From NCBI RefSeq assembly GCF_000698595.1, contig NZ_JFHC01000001.1, positions 1 through 64,000 on the forward strand: DNA of 64,000 nucleotides, written 5' to 3'. Positions within the stretch are counted from its first letter, which is position 1. Each line of letters starts with the position of its first letter. Both the position numbers and the translations under genes were made by a program. The stretch comes from Caballeronia glathei (GTDB taxonomy: Bacteria > Pseudomonadota > Gammaproteobacteria > Burkholderiales > Burkholderiaceae). The notes beneath the pieces are model-generated. The model worked only from the letters and a program-made list of their open reading frames with translations, made no database searches and was not told the DNA's origin. Of this stretch, positions 46,142-55,536 are shown piece by piece.

Positions 46142-47071
46142 TCACCCGCGCGGATGATGGCGCTGATGAAGCGTTCTGAGCCGTTCGCGCGCGACGTGCG
46201 TGTAGATCTGCGTGGTCGAGATGTCGGAGTGGCCGAGCAGCATCTGCACCACGCGCAGGTCGGCGCCGTGATTGAGCAGATGCGTGGCGAACGCGTGGCG
46301 CAGCGTGTGCGGCGAGAGCGGCGCGTGCACGCCGCCCGTCAGCGCGTGACGCTTGATGATGTTCCAGAACTGCTGGCGCGTCATGCCCTCGCCGCGCCCG
46401 GTGACGAAGAGCGCGTCGGCGGCGCGGGCGCCGAGCAGCGCCGGGCGCGATTCGCGCAGATACCGCTCGACCCAGCCGTGCGCCACTTCGCCGAACGGAA
46501 TCAGCCGCTCCTTCGAGCCCTTGCCCATCACGCGCACGACGGCGTCGTTCAGGCTGATCTCCACCGTCTTCAGAGTCACGAGTTCGGTGACGCGCAGGCC
46601 GCTCGCGTACATCAGCTCGAGCATCGTCCGGTCGCGCAGGCCGAGCGGCGTTTCGATGTCGGGCGCGTCGAGGAGCGCTTCGACCTGCGCCTCGTTGAGC
46701 GTCGATGGAAAGCGCGGCGGCTGCTTTGCCGCGCGCAGCCTGAGCGTCGGGTCGGCGGCCACACGGTGCTCGCGCAGCGCCCACGCGTAGTAGCGCCGGA
46801 ACACGGAAAGCCGCCGGTTCGCCGAGGCCGCCTTGTCGTTGCGGCGCGCCGCCATGTAGCTGTTCAGGTCGGCTTCGGTGACCGAGTCGATCGATCCGGC
46901 GCGCGTCTTCGCGAGCCATTCGGCGAAGAGCTTCAGGTCGCGCCGGTACGCTTCGAGCGTGTTCTTGGCGAGGCCGTGCTCGAGCCACAGGGCGTCGCAA
47001 AAGAGATCGATCGACGCGCTGCTCGCGATGAAGGCGGGCGTCAGCGTTTCTTCTGAGAGTTCGGTGCTCAT
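46142..47071 (-). CDS. xerD: Tyrosine recombinase XerD
   Basis: The protein has 309 aa. The N-terminal SAM-like domain (residues ~20-105) is followed by the catalytic domain. Active-site positions are Arg in YASGLRVTELVTL, Lys in MGKGSKERLIPF, His/Arg in SPHTLRHAFATHLL, His in LLGHSDISTTQ and Tyr in IYTHVARERL. With XerC it resolves chromosome dimers at dif. The ATG overlaps the ogt stop codon, and queG lies upstream, giving a queG-ogt-xerD operon. Confidence 0.94.
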   Translation of the reverse strand: MSTELSEETLTPAFIASSASIDLFCDALWLEHGLAKNTLEAYRRDLKLFAEWLAKTRAGSIDSVTEADLNSYMAARRNDKAASANRRLSVFRRYYAWALREHRVAADPTLRLRAAKQPPRFPSTLNEAQVEALLDAPDIETPLGLRDRTMLELMYASGLRVTELVTLKTVEISLNDAVVRVMGKGSKERLIPFGEVAHGWVERYLRESRPALLGARAADALFVTGRGEGMTRQQFWNIIKRHALTGGVHAPLSPHTLRHAFATHLLNHGADLRVVQMLLGHSDISTTQIYTHVARERLRTLHQRHHPRG

Positions 47072-47538
47072 GCGATCGATACGCCCTCGTGCGCCAGAAG
47101 CCAGCGCTTCACATCGGTGAAAAAGTTGTCGCCCGCGTGGTGCGCGAACCCGCCGAGGCCGCTCGCCGCGACCACGCGATGACAGGGAATCACGATCGGC
47201 AGCGGATTCGAGCCGCACGCCTGGCCGACCGCACGCGGCACGCTGCCGATCGTGCTCGCCAGCCGTCCGTAGGTCCACACCTGCCCCGGCGCGATTTCGC
47301 CGATCGCCTGCCACACGCGGCGCTGAAACACGCTTCCGCCAAGCGCGAGCGGCAGATCGAAATGCATCGAGGCTTCGTCGAAATAACGCCGGATCTGTTC
47401 GGCGGCCTCGCGCGCGAGCGGCGTATCCGGTTCGACGTTCGCGGCCGACGCCGGCAGGTAGACGATTTCGCGCACGGCCGCGGCGTCCGCGCGGATGCCG
47501 ACCTTGCCGAAGGGTGCCTCGATCACGGCGTTGTACAT
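47068..47538 (-). CDS. ogt: Methylated-DNA--[protein]-cysteine S-methyltransferase
   Basis: The protein has 156 aa. The acceptor cysteine is in the canonical PIVIPCHRVV motif, preceded by the helix-turn-helix region VWQAIGEIAPGQVWTYGRLA. It removes alkyl groups from O6-alkylguanine by suicide transfer. Its start lies 10 bp after the queG stop, and its stop overlaps the xerD ATG (47068-47071), so translation is coupled. Confidence 0.94.
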   Translation of the reverse strand: MYNAVIEAPFGKVGIRADAAAVREIVYLPASAANVEPDTPLAREAAEQIRRYFDEASMHFDLPLALGGSVFQRRVWQAIGEIAPGQVWTYGRLASTIGSVPRAVGQACGSNPLPIVIPCHRVVAASGLGGFAHHAGDNFFTDVKRWLLAHEGVSIA

Positions 47539-47548
47539 GGTGTCTCCT

Positions 47549-48796
47549 TCAAGCGTCCCTTTGGCGCAGCGCCCATTCGACATGTTCGCGCACGAGCGCC
47601 GAAGGATCGTCGGCACGTGCGAGAAGCGCATCGACGATCGCCGCGCGCGCCTCGCCGCCGAGTTCGGCGCGCAGCGCGTTGCCCATCGCGACGGCAATAT
47701 TGCGCAGCCACCGCTCGTGTCCGATGCGCCGGATCGCGCTGCCCTGCATCCTGACATCGAAGTCGGCGGCGCTCCAGCCGAACAGGTCGACGAGCGTCGC
47801 GCGATCGAGCCCGTGGCGCACGTCGAAGTCGGCGACCGGCGCGGCCTGCGCGAACTTGTTCCACGGACAGACCAGCTGGCAGTCGTCGCAACCATACACG
47901 CGATTGCCGATCAGCGGCCGCAAGTCTTCGGGGATGCTGCCCGCAAGCTCGATCGTCAGGTAGGAAATGCAGCGCCGCGCATCCACGCGGTACGGCGCGA
48001 CGATCGCGCCGGTCGGACACGCGTCGATGCATCGCGTGCACTGGCCGCAGTGGGCGCCCTCGTGCTCGGGAGCGCTCGCGGGACGGGTCACGGCGTCGGC
48101 GGGCAGCGGGATGTCGACGTAGATTTCGCCGAGAAAAAACAGCGAGCCCGCGTCGCGTTGCAGCAGGAGCGTGTGCTTTCCGCGCCAGCCCACGCCCGCC
48201 TTCTGCGCGAGTTCGACTTCGAGCACCGGCGCGGAGTCGGTGAACGCGCGATGGCCGAAGCGCCCGATCTCGCCTTCGATGCGCTCGGCAAGCTGCTGCA
48301 GCCGGTTGCGCATGACCTTGTGATAGTCGCGTCCGCGGGCGTAGATCGACACCACCGCCGCCGACGGATCGGCGAGCCGCGACCATTCGACCGCGCGCCA
48401 GTCGTTGCGCTGACCGTCACCTGTCATGACGCCTGCATCGCCCGTGCTCGCGAGCGTGGCAGCGGGCAAATAGGCGATGCGGGCCGTGATGACGCGTCGC
48501 GTGCCGGCCACAAGCTCGGCCGGCCTTGCGCGTTTCATGCCGTGTTTCGCCATATAATCCATTTCGCCGTGATAGCCTGCTTCGAGCCATGAGGCAAGGC
48601 CCTTCTCGGCATCCGTCAGGTCGGCGTCGCTGATGCCGACAGCACCGAACCCCAGCTCGCGCCCCCACGTCCTGATGCGCTGCGCGAGCTCCGCCAGCGC
48701 GGCTTCGTCGAGCATGTCGAAGGCGCGTGTGTCCGCGGCGGCGTTCCCGGACGCGGTCGTGATTTCAACGGAGTGTTCCGGCAATCGGTTCATCAC
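47549..48796 (-). CDS. queG: Epoxyqueuosine reductase
   Basis: The protein has 415 aa. The DUF1730-type N-terminal part is followed by two [4Fe-4S] cluster motifs, CGQCTRCIDACPTG and CDDCQLVCPWN, and a short HEAT-like tail. It reduces epoxyqueuosine to queuosine in tRNA with a cobalamin cofactor. The start at 48796 leaves only 15 bp to the divergent tsaE ATG; an internal ATG at 48715 (MLDEAALAELAQRIR) is a possible shorter start. It heads the queG-ogt-xerD operon. Confidence 0.94.
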   Translation of the reverse strand: MMNRLPEHSVEITTASGNAAADTRAFDMLDEAALAELAQRIRTWGRELGFGAVGISDADLTDAEKGLASWLEAGYHGEMDYMAKHGMKRARPAELVAGTRRVITARIAYLPAATLASTGDAGVMTGDGQRNDWRAVEWSRLADPSAAVVSIYARGRDYHKVMRNRLQQLAERIEGEIGRFGHRAFTDSAPVLEVELAQKAGVGWRGKHTLLLQRDAGSLFFLGEIYVDIPLPADAVTRPASAPEHEGAHCGQCTRCIDACPTGAIVAPYRVDARRCISYLTIELAGSIPEDLRPLIGNRVYGCDDCQLVCPWNKFAQAAPVADFDVRHGLDRATLVDLFGWSAADFDVRMQGSAIRRIGHERWLRNIAVAMGNALRAELGGEARAAIVDALLARADDPSALVREHVEWALRQRDA

Positions 48797-48811
48797 GACA
48801 TTTTACGAGCA

Positions 48812-49366
48812 ATGCCCGCAGCCCAAGCACGATCGACGCATCCTCTTCCCGCCGCCCGGCTCGAGCGCCGCTTCGAGCTGCCGGACGAAGCCGCGACGCT
48901 CGCCTTCGGGAAACGCTTCGCGCGCGCGCTCGACGCCGTGCGCGCATTGTCGAATCCGGCAAATAACGAACGTTTCACCGGCTTGCAGGTCCAGTTGACG
49001 GGCGACCTCGGCGCGGGAAAGACCACGCTCGTGCGCGCGACGCTACGCGCGCTCGGCCACGAGGGGCGCGTGCGCAGCCCGACTTACACGCTCGTCGAGC
49101 CCTATTCGCTCGAGACGTCTTCGGGCCCGCTCGACGTGTATCACTTCGACCTGTACCGCTTCGCCGATCCCGCCGAATGGGCGGATGCCGGCTTTCGCGA
49201 ATATTTCGACCGCGGGGCGGTATGTCTTGTCGAATGGCCGCAGCAGGCAGGGGAGCTGCTCGGCGTGCCCGATCTCGTGTTCGCGCTCGATATCGAGGGA
49301 GAAGGCCGCGTTCTGATTGCGCGGGCGTATAGCGAAACAGGAAAGACATGTCTCGAAAGATGTTGA
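48812..49366 (+). CDS. tsaE: tRNA threonylcarbamoyladenosine biosynthesis ATPase TsaE
   Basis: The protein has 184 aa. The Walker A motif is TGDLGAGKTTLVRA, followed by VRSPTYTLVEPY and the VYHFDLYRFADPAEW region with FREYFDRGAVCLVEWPQQA. It supports t6A37 synthesis together with TsaB and TsaD. ATG 48812 is used. It overlaps the amiC start by 19 bp, a pairing conserved in proteobacteria. Confidence 0.94.
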   Translation: MPAAQARSTHPLPAARLERRFELPDEAATLAFGKRFARALDAVRALSNPANNERFTGLQVQLTGDLGAGKTTLVRATLRALGHEGRVRSPTYTLVEPYSLETSSGPLDVYHFDLYRFADPAEWADAGFREYFDRGAVCLVEWPQQAGELLGVPDLVFALDIEGEGRVLIARAYSETGKTCLERC

Positions 49367-50865
49367 TCAAGCCGTTCCATTCGATCGAATCGTCCGCCAC
49401 CGCCTCGCACAGCTGGCGGCGCCGGCAGGTGCTGCGCGCGGGCGTATCGACGATCGCGCTCGCGCTCGTCGCCCCGCGCCTCGCTCACGCGAGCTCGGTG
49501 CTCGGCGTGCGCGTGTGGCCCGCGCGTGACTACACGCGCGTGACGATCGAGTCGGACCAGCCGCTGCAGGCGAACCAGCAATTGCTGCAGGGGCCGGACC
49601 GGCTCGTCGTGGACCTGAACGGGCTCGATCTCGATCAGGAACTGAAGGACCTGGTCTCGAAGATCACGCCGAACGACCCGCAGATCCAGGCCGTGCGCAT
49701 CGGGCAATATCAGCCGCACGTCGTGCGCATGGTGTTCGACCTGAAGGGGTCGGTGAAGCCGCAGGTGTTCACGCTCACGCCGATCGGCAGCTACAAGTAC
49801 CGGCTCGTGTTCGACCTGTATCCGGCCGTCGCGCCCGACCCGCTCATGGAACTGCTCGCGCAGAGCGAGCGCAAGCAGGAGGCGTTCGACCAGTCGAACC
49901 CGAATCCGAAGCCGCCGCCCGCCACCCTGAGCGGCCCGGCCACGCCCCCCGCGCCGCTCGCGCAGGACAACACCGACGAGTTCTTCCAGAAGTACGCCGA
50001 CAACAACGACCTGCCGCGTGCTCCCGCGCCTGCCGCGCCGGCGTCAAAGCCCGCGAGGCCCGTGGTGCCGCTCGCGCCGCCCATCGCCAAGAAAGACGAC
50101 GACGACAGCGACAACTACGCGTTCTCCGCCCCCAAGCAGGGCAAGGCCGGCACCACGCGCCTGCTCACCGTCGCGATCGATCCGGGCCATGGCGGCGAGG
50201 ACCCAGGAGCGATCGGCGGCGCCGGCACCTACGAGAAGCACGTTGCGCTCGACATCGCGAAGAAGCTGCGCGCGAAGATCGACGCGCAGCCGAACATGCG
50301 CGCGATGATGACCCGCGACGCCGACTTCTTCGTGCCGCTCAACGTGCGTGTGCAGAAGGCGCGGCGCGTCGGCGCGGATCTGTTCGTGTCGATCCACGCC
50401 GACGCGTTCACCACGCCCGACGCGCGCGGCTCATCGGTATTCGCGCTGTCGGATCACGGCGCGTCGAGCGCGGCGGCGCGCTGGCTCGCGAACAAGGAAA
50501 ACGAGTCGGATTCGATCGGCGGGATCAACGTGAAGACGCAGGACGTGAGCGTGAACCGCGCGCTCTTCGACATGTCCACGACCGCGCAGATCCGCGATTC
50601 GATGCGCTACGGAAACTTCGTCCTGAACGAGATCGGCGGCATCAACAAGCTGCACAAGGGGTCGGTGGAACAGGCCGGCTTCGCCGTGCTGAAGGCACCG
50701 GACATCCCGTCGATCCTCGTGGAAACGGCGTTCATCAGCAACCCCGAAGAGGAGTCGCGCCTGAAGGACGACGCCTATCGCGACAAGATGGCCAACGCGA
50801 TCATGAAAGGCATCAAGCGGTATTTCGCCGCGAATCCGCCGCTCGCGAAGAGCCGGATGACGTAA
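49348..50865 (+). CDS. amiC: N-acetylmuramoyl-L-alanine amidase with AMIN domain
   Basis: The protein has 505 aa. The N-terminus carries a twin-arginine export signal (SWRRRQVLRAG followed by a hydrophobic stretch, cleavage near AHASS). An AMIN domain covers ~50-165. A long Pro/Ala-rich, probably disordered linker (~185-265) leads to the Amidase_3 domain (~275-495). Zinc ligands are in DPGHGGEDPG, GTYEKHV and SIHADAF, with the catalytic Glu in LVETAFISN. It cleaves septal peptidoglycan in the periplasm during daughter-cell separation. Confidence 0.94.
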   Translation: MSRKMLIKPFHSIESSATASHSWRRRQVLRAGVSTIALALVAPRLAHASSVLGVRVWPARDYTRVTIESDQPLQANQQLLQGPDRLVVDLNGLDLDQELKDLVSKITPNDPQIQAVRIGQYQPHVVRMVFDLKGSVKPQVFTLTPIGSYKYRLVFDLYPAVAPDPLMELLAQSERKQEAFDQSNPNPKPPPATLSGPATPPAPLAQDNTDEFFQKYADNNDLPRAPAPAAPASKPARPVVPLAPPIAKKDDDDSDNYAFSAPKQGKAGTTRLLTVAIDPGHGGEDPGAIGGAGTYEKHVALDIAKKLRAKIDAQPNMRAMMTRDADFFVPLNVRVQKARRVGADLFVSIHADAFTTPDARGSSVFALSDHGASSAAARWLANKENESDSIGGINVKTQDVSVNRALFDMSTTAQIRDSMRYGNFVLNEIGGINKLHKGSVEQAGFAVLKAPDIPSILVETAFISNPEEESRLKDDAYRDKMANAIMKGIKRYFAANPPLAKSRMT

Positions 50866-50910
50866 GCGTTTTTTGCGGCTTTCAGGGGCCGTGGCGGTGC
50901 CTGGTAAACC

Positions 50911-51810
50911 TCAGCGCGCGGCGGCGAGCCGCGCGACGATCCATCCGCCGAACACGTTCACCATGAGCCCGGCCATCACGAGCGCGGCGCCTGCGATCTG
51001 CATCGGCGTGAGGCCTTCGCCCAGAAGCAGCGCCGCCGACACCAGTCCGATGACCGGCACCAGCAGCGAGAACGGCGCGACCTGGCTTGCCGGATAGCGC
51101 GCGAGCAGCTTGCCCCAGAGGCTGTAGCCGACGAGCGTCGCGACGAACGCCAGATAGGCGATCGCAAAGACGGACAGCATCGGAATCGACGCGAGACTCG
51201 CCTCGATGCGCGCGGGCCCCTCGAACACCAGCGACAGTCCGAGAAACGGCAGTGGCGGAATGAGGCTCCCCCACACGACGAGCGACACGAGATCGACCGG
51301 CCCCATGCGCTTCGTCACGACATTGCCGAGCGCCCACATCGCGGCGGCGGCGAGCGTGAACATGAAGCCGGCGAAGGTCATCGCGTGGCCGCCCTGCATG
51401 CCGATCAGCGCGAGGCCGCATGCGGCGATCGCGAGCCCGGCCAGGCTGGCCGGGCGGATCCGCTCGCCGAGGAACATCGCGGCGAAGATCAGCGTAAAAA
51501 ATGCCTGCGCCTGCAACACGAGCGACGCGAGACCCGCAGGCATCCCGACATACATTCCGTAGAACAGGAACGCGAACTGGCCGAGTGAGATCGTGAGCCC
51601 GTAGGCGAGAAGCCACCGCAGCGGCACCTTCGGGCGCTTGACGAAGAACACCGCCGGGAACGCGGCAAGCGCGAAGCGCAGCGCACCGAGCAGCATCGGC
51701 GGGACGCCGTGCAGCCCCACCTTGATCACGACGAAATTCACGCCCCAGGCGAGAATGACCACTGAAGCGAGCAGCAAATCCTTGGGCGACATCGCCGTCT
51801 CCGCGTCCAT
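50911..51810 (-). CDS. EamA-family (DMT) transporter
   Basis: The protein has 299 aa with ten TM helices in two EamA repeats: the first from ASVVILAWGVNFVVIKVGLHG, the second from GFMFTLAAAAMWALGNVV. It resembles RhaT/YdcZ-type amino-acid or metabolite exporters such as EamA. The substrate is unknown. It is convergent with amiC, with a ~45-bp gap and no clear terminator. An ATG six codons downstream is an alternative start. Confidence 0.9.
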   Translation of the reverse strand: MDAETAMSPKDLLLASVVILAWGVNFVVIKVGLHGVPPMLLGALRFALAAFPAVFFVKRPKVPLRWLLAYGLTISLGQFAFLFYGMYVGMPAGLASLVLQAQAFFTLIFAAMFLGERIRPASLAGLAIAACGLALIGMQGGHAMTFAGFMFTLAAAAMWALGNVVTKRMGPVDLVSLVVWGSLIPPLPFLGLSLVFEGPARIEASLASIPMLSVFAIAYLAFVATLVGYSLWGKLLARYPASQVAPFSLLVPVIGLVSAALLLGEGLTPMQIAGAALVMAGLMVNVFGGWIVARLAAAR

Positions 51811-51885
51811 TTTCTTGTCGAAACGCGCAGTTTAGCGGACGGATCTGCAAGCGGCCCGATCAAGCCTGCGCTCGCGCGGCGCCGA

Positions 51886-51922
51886 CAAAAAGCCTGCGTC
51901 CGCTCGCGAGCGGACGCAGGCT
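51886..51922 (-). terminator. Terminator: 32-bp perfect palindrome
   Basis: 51891-51906 is exactly complementary to 51907-51922, with the T-tract (AAAAA on the + strand) on the minus-strand side. It would terminate the small secreted-protein gene. Confidence 0.88.
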
Positions 51923-51945
51923 GACCCCGACGGCTTCGATCACGG

Positions 51946-52206
51946 CTACTTGCTCTGTCCTTCCTGGGTGCCGGCCGCGCCGCTCTTCGTGGTTTCGTCC
52001 GGCGTCTTCTTGCCCTTGCTGCCGCTATGTTGCGTCGATTTGTGGGACTTCGACGGCGCCATCGTGCCCGACGCGCCGTCCTGCATCGGCGAGGCGGTCG
52101 GCGTCGCCGTGGCGTTCGACGAATTGCCCGACGACGTCTGGGCGAGCGCCCCGGTGGCGGCGAAAATACCGGCGGTCAGCGCGATCAACAGCTTGTTCCT
52201 GCTCAT
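51946..52206 (-). CDS. Small secreted low-complexity protein
   Basis: The protein has 86 aa. A clear Sec signal peptide (SRNKLLIALTAGIFAATGALAQ, cleavage after ALA) is followed by a Ser/Thr/Lys/Gly-rich segment with no hydrophobic core (SKSHKSTQHSGSKGKK). It is presumably periplasmic and disordered. No family was recognised. AGGAG precedes the ATG, and a strong terminator follows, so this is a genuine monocistronic gene. Confidence 0.8.
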   Translation of the reverse strand: MSRNKLLIALTAGIFAATGALAQTSSGNSSNATATPTASPMQDGASGTMAPSKSHKSTQHSGSKGKKTPDETTKSGAAGTQEGQSK

Positions 52207-52405
52207 TTTCAGACTCCTATCAAGGTTGCGCAAAAGCATGCACGCATGCTGCAAAAAAGCGCGGTTGCCTGTGTAACCGCGCTGATCCGGCGAGTCCCGG
52301 TCGCGGGCGAAAGCCGACGAGAGCGGACGAGCGCGGGCGAAAGGCTGCGCCCACCGGCATCGGCCAGTAGAATCAGCAATTCCGATACGCTCACTCCGGT
52401 GCCCC

Positions 52406-53305
52406 ATGTCTTCGACGATCCATGCGTTTCTGAAGCCCCATCAACACGATATCGGCGGCCTCACGGTGCGGCGCGTGCTGCCTGCGCTCGCCGTGCGGAC
52501 CATCGGGCCTTTCATCTTCTTCGACCACATCGGACCCGCAACGCTTGTGCCCGGCGCCGGCCTCGACGTGCGTCCGCACCCGCACATCGGCCTTGCCACG
52601 GTCACCTATCTGTTCGACGGCGCGATCATGCATCGCGACAGCGTGGGCTCCGTGCAGAAAATCGTTCCCGGCGACGTCAACTGGATGACGGCGGGACGCG
52701 GCATCGTCCATTCGGAGCGCGCCCCCGACGAGGAGCGCGCCGCCGGCCAGTCGATGCACGGCATCCAGACGTGGGTCGCGCTGCCGATCGCCGACGAGGA
52801 CACCGAGCCGTCGTTCGAGCACCATCCGGCCGCGACGCTGCCGCAACTGGAAATCGACGGCGTGACGCTGCGCGTGATCGCCGGCAGCGCGTTCGGCGCG
52901 ACGGCGCCCACCCGCACCTTCTCGCCGACGCTCTATGTCGCCGCGCAATTCGCCGCGGGCGGCGAGATCACGCTCGACGCCGAGCACCAGGAACGCGGCG
53001 TGTATCTGCTGCAAGGCGATCTCGCCATCGACGGCACGCCGCTGCCCGAGTGCCAGATGGCCGTGCTGACGCCGGGCGTCGCGGCGACGCTGGAGAGCAC
53101 GAACGGCGCGATCGCGATGCTGCTCGGCGGGGCACCGCTCGACGGCAAGCGCTTCATCGAATGGAATTTCGTGTCGAGCTCGCGCGAGAAGATCGACGCC
53201 GCGAAGCTCGCGTGGAGCGAACAGCGCATGGGCCACGTGCCCGGCGAGACGGAATTCATTCCGTTGCCGCCGCCGCGCCGCGAGGACAAGGCGCCGGACG
53301 CTTAA
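52406..53305 (+). CDS. Pirin-family protein
   Basis: The protein has 299 aa. The N-terminal cupin has the pirin metal motif (RPHPHIGLATVTYLFDG, then MHRDSVG and GIVHSERAP). The C-terminal cupin domain is at ~180-285. Members include quercetinases (YhhW) and regulators; the activity here is unknown. The promoter region of the gene lies in the 200-bp interval to the divergent small secreted-protein gene. Confidence 0.92.
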   Translation: MSSTIHAFLKPHQHDIGGLTVRRVLPALAVRTIGPFIFFDHIGPATLVPGAGLDVRPHPHIGLATVTYLFDGAIMHRDSVGSVQKIVPGDVNWMTAGRGIVHSERAPDEERAAGQSMHGIQTWVALPIADEDTEPSFEHHPAATLPQLEIDGVTLRVIAGSAFGATAPTRTFSPTLYVAAQFAAGGEITLDAEHQERGVYLLQGDLAIDGTPLPECQMAVLTPGVAATLESTNGAIAMLLGGAPLDGKRFIEWNFVSSSREKIDAAKLAWSEQRMGHVPGETEFIPLPPPRREDKAPDA

Positions 53306-53391
53306 GCCGCACGCGTAAGCCGGACGCGTTATTGAGATATGCGCACTCGCCCCCATCTGGCAGGAAAGCAAAGCGCAACAGGAGAACATTC

Positions 53392-54240
53392 ATGGATACG
53401 ACACTCGCCACTTTTGAAAACGATGTGATCGAGGCTTCGACGCTCGCGCCGGTGCTCGTCGACTTCTGGGCGCCGTGGTGCGGCCCGTGCAAGACGCTCG
53501 GGCCGATGCTCGAGCGGCTGGAGGCCGAAGGCGCCGGCAAGTGGAAGCTGGTGAAAGTGAACGTCGACGAGAATCAGGAACTCGCGCAGCACTTTCAGGT
53601 GCGCAGCATTCCGCACGTGATCGCGTTCGCGGACGGCCGCGCCGTCGACCAGTTCATCGGCGTGCTGCCGGAAGGCCAGATTCGCGCGTTCCTCGACAAG
53701 CTGGTGCCGGACGGCGCCGAAGCCGAGCGCCGCGCCGCGCACCTCGCGTGGGAGGCAGGCGACAAGGACGGCGCCATCGACCTCATCAAGACCGCGCTCG
53801 CGCTCGACCCGGGCTACGACGACGCACGGCTCGACCTGATCGGGTGGCTGCTCGCGCAGAACCGCATCGACGAGGCGCGCGAGGAGGAAAAGCTGCTGTC
53901 GCCGAAGACGACTCAAGGCATCGACGCACGCTACAACGCGCTGAAAACGGAGCTCGACGCCGCCGACGCCGCCGCCGACCTGCCCCCCGCCGACGCGCTG
54001 ATCGACGCCGTGAACGCCCATCCCGACGATCTGGAAGCGCGTTTCGCGCTCGCCAACCGCCTGATCGCGGGACGCGACTACGCGGGCGCGCTCGAACACC
54101 TGCTCGCGATCGTCGTGCGGGACCGCGCCTTCATGGACGACGTCGGCCGCAAGACGATGCTGTCGGTATTCGAACTCGCCCAGCATCAGCCGGAACTCGT
54201 TTCGCAATGGCGGCGTAAATTGAGCGCGGCGATCAATTAA
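53392..54240 (+). CDS. Thioredoxin-TPR protein (CnoX/YbbN-like)
   Basis: The protein has 282 aa. The N-terminal thioredoxin domain (1-~108) carries a complete WCGPCK active site and the cis-proline SIPHVIAF. The C-terminal ~170 residues are TPR-like helices (ERRAAHLAWEAGDKDGAIDLI, DDARLDLIGWLL). This architecture matches CnoX/YbbN, a chaperone-redoxin that protects substrates under chlorine stress and works with GroEL. E. coli CnoX lacks the second CxxC pattern; the intact CGPC here suggests genuine oxidoreductase activity. CAGGAG precedes the ATG. Confidence 0.92.
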   Translation: MDTTLATFENDVIEASTLAPVLVDFWAPWCGPCKTLGPMLERLEAEGAGKWKLVKVNVDENQELAQHFQVRSIPHVIAFADGRAVDQFIGVLPEGQIRAFLDKLVPDGAEAERRAAHLAWEAGDKDGAIDLIKTALALDPGYDDARLDLIGWLLAQNRIDEAREEEKLLSPKTTQGIDARYNALKTELDAADAAADLPPADALIDAVNAHPDDLEARFALANRLIAGRDYAGALEHLLAIVVRDRAFMDDVGRKTMLSVFELAQHQPELVSQWRRKLSAAIN

Positions 54241-54290
54241 TGCGCGCTCAGTGAAAAGCTTTCAAATATATTAATCAGGCGTTTTGAAGC

Positions 54291-54336
54291 AAAACGGCCG
54301 GCTCTCGAATAGGTCGAATAGCCGGCCGTTTTTTAT
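54291..54336. terminator. Bidirectional terminator between the cnoX-like gene and tcdA
   Basis: AAAACGGCCGGCT pairs with AGCCGGCCGTTTT (13 bp, 16-nt loop), followed by TTTATTT. Confidence 0.92.
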
Positions 54337-54387
54337 TTGATTCATGTCAAGCGCGTTCAAACGCATTCAAACGCCTTCAAACGCGTT

Positions 54388-55242
54388 TCACGCGCGCTTT
54401 GCCAGATCGCGCAGCACGTACGCGGCGGCGGCGAATCCGAAACTCGCCGTCACGCACACGCTCGAGCCGAATCCCGCGCAATTCAGTCCCACCGGTCCCG
54501 TATGGCCCGGTGCCGTTTCCAGGTGCTCGGCGGCCTCTTCGATGTCGCAGGCGGGCGCCTCCGGGTAGATCAGCGGCTCGTCGGAATAGACCGCGCTCAC
54601 CCTGAACTTCGACTTCGGCCCGCGCGGAAAGCCGTGCATCTTGCGCAACTGGCCGCGCACCTTCGAGAGCAGCGGGTCCTGGATGGTCTGCGCGAGATCG
54701 TCGATGCGAATGCGCGTCGGGTCGAGCTGCCCGCCCGCGCCGCCCACCGTGATGAGCGCCTGGCGGCGCTCCACGCACCACGCGATCAGCGCCGTCTTGG
54801 TGCGCACGCTGTCGATTGCGTCGATGACGAAATCGAACCCGCCGCCGAGCACGGCCTCGAAGTTGCCGGGCTCGACGAAATCCTCGATCTCGCGCACGTC
54901 GCACGCGGGATCGATCAGGCGGATGCGCTCCGCCATCGCGCCGACCTTGGCCTTGCCGTAGTTGCCGTCGAGCGCGTGGATCTGGCGGTTGGTGTTGCTT
55001 TCCGCGACGTTGTCGAGATCGATCAGCGTGATATGCCCGACCGCGCTGCGCGCGAGCGCCTCCGCGGCCCACGAGCCGACCCCGCCGATGCCGATCACCG
55101 CAACGTGCGCCCGCTCGAACGCCGCGAGCGCGGGCGCGCCGTACAGGCGCGCGATGCCTCCGAAGCGTCGTGCGCGATCGGCGGCTTCATGCTCCGGCGC
55201 GCTTTGGGCGGGGTTAAAATCATTACTGGATGTGGCGGTCAT
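54388..55242 (-). CDS. tcdA: tRNA threonylcarbamoyladenosine dehydratase
   Basis: The protein has 284 aa and an E1/ThiF/MoeB-like fold. The ATP-binding motif is VAVIGIGGVGSWAAEALAR, followed by LIDLDNVAESNTNRQ and FVIDAIDSVRTKTALI. It cyclises t6A to ct6A in tRNA with ATP. The ATG at 55242 is chosen; the ~35-codon upstream extension is not supported. It converges on the cnoX-like gene. Confidence 0.93.
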   Translation of the reverse strand: MTATSSNDFNPAQSAPEHEAADRARRFGGIARLYGAPALAAFERAHVAVIGIGGVGSWAAEALARSAVGHITLIDLDNVAESNTNRQIHALDGNYGKAKVGAMAERIRLIDPACDVREIEDFVEPGNFEAVLGGGFDFVIDAIDSVRTKTALIAWCVERRQALITVGGAGGQLDPTRIRIDDLAQTIQDPLLSKVRGQLRKMHGFPRGPKSKFRVSAVYSDEPLIYPEAPACDIEEAAEHLETAPGHTGPVGLNCAGFGSSVCVTASFGFAAAAYVLRDLAKRA

Positions 55243-55536
55243 GTCGGGTCGGGGAGCAGGCTGTTCACGCGTCGTACGAACGCAATCGAGGGCAGGCCGC
55301 AATCGGTCGCAGCCTGTCGATCGGCGTTGATCGGTGTTGACCAATCGCGACGATGGACAGCATTGTCTGCAAGATTTCGCTGAATTGCGTATTCTGCCTT
55401 AACAGAACAAGTAAGGCTTACAGCGGGATAACACGCGGCACGCAGGCACACGAACTGCGCTTGATTCGTTGTATTGCGTCGGCGCACGAAATGCAGAGCT
55501 TGGCTATACTGGCGCGACTGTAGCGTTTGCATAAAA

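Noticed and set aside
52027..53391. In-frame upstream extension of the thioredoxin-TPR gene
   Set aside because: It overlaps the pirin gene in another frame; a proper ribosome-binding site and the thioredoxin N-terminus occur at 53392.
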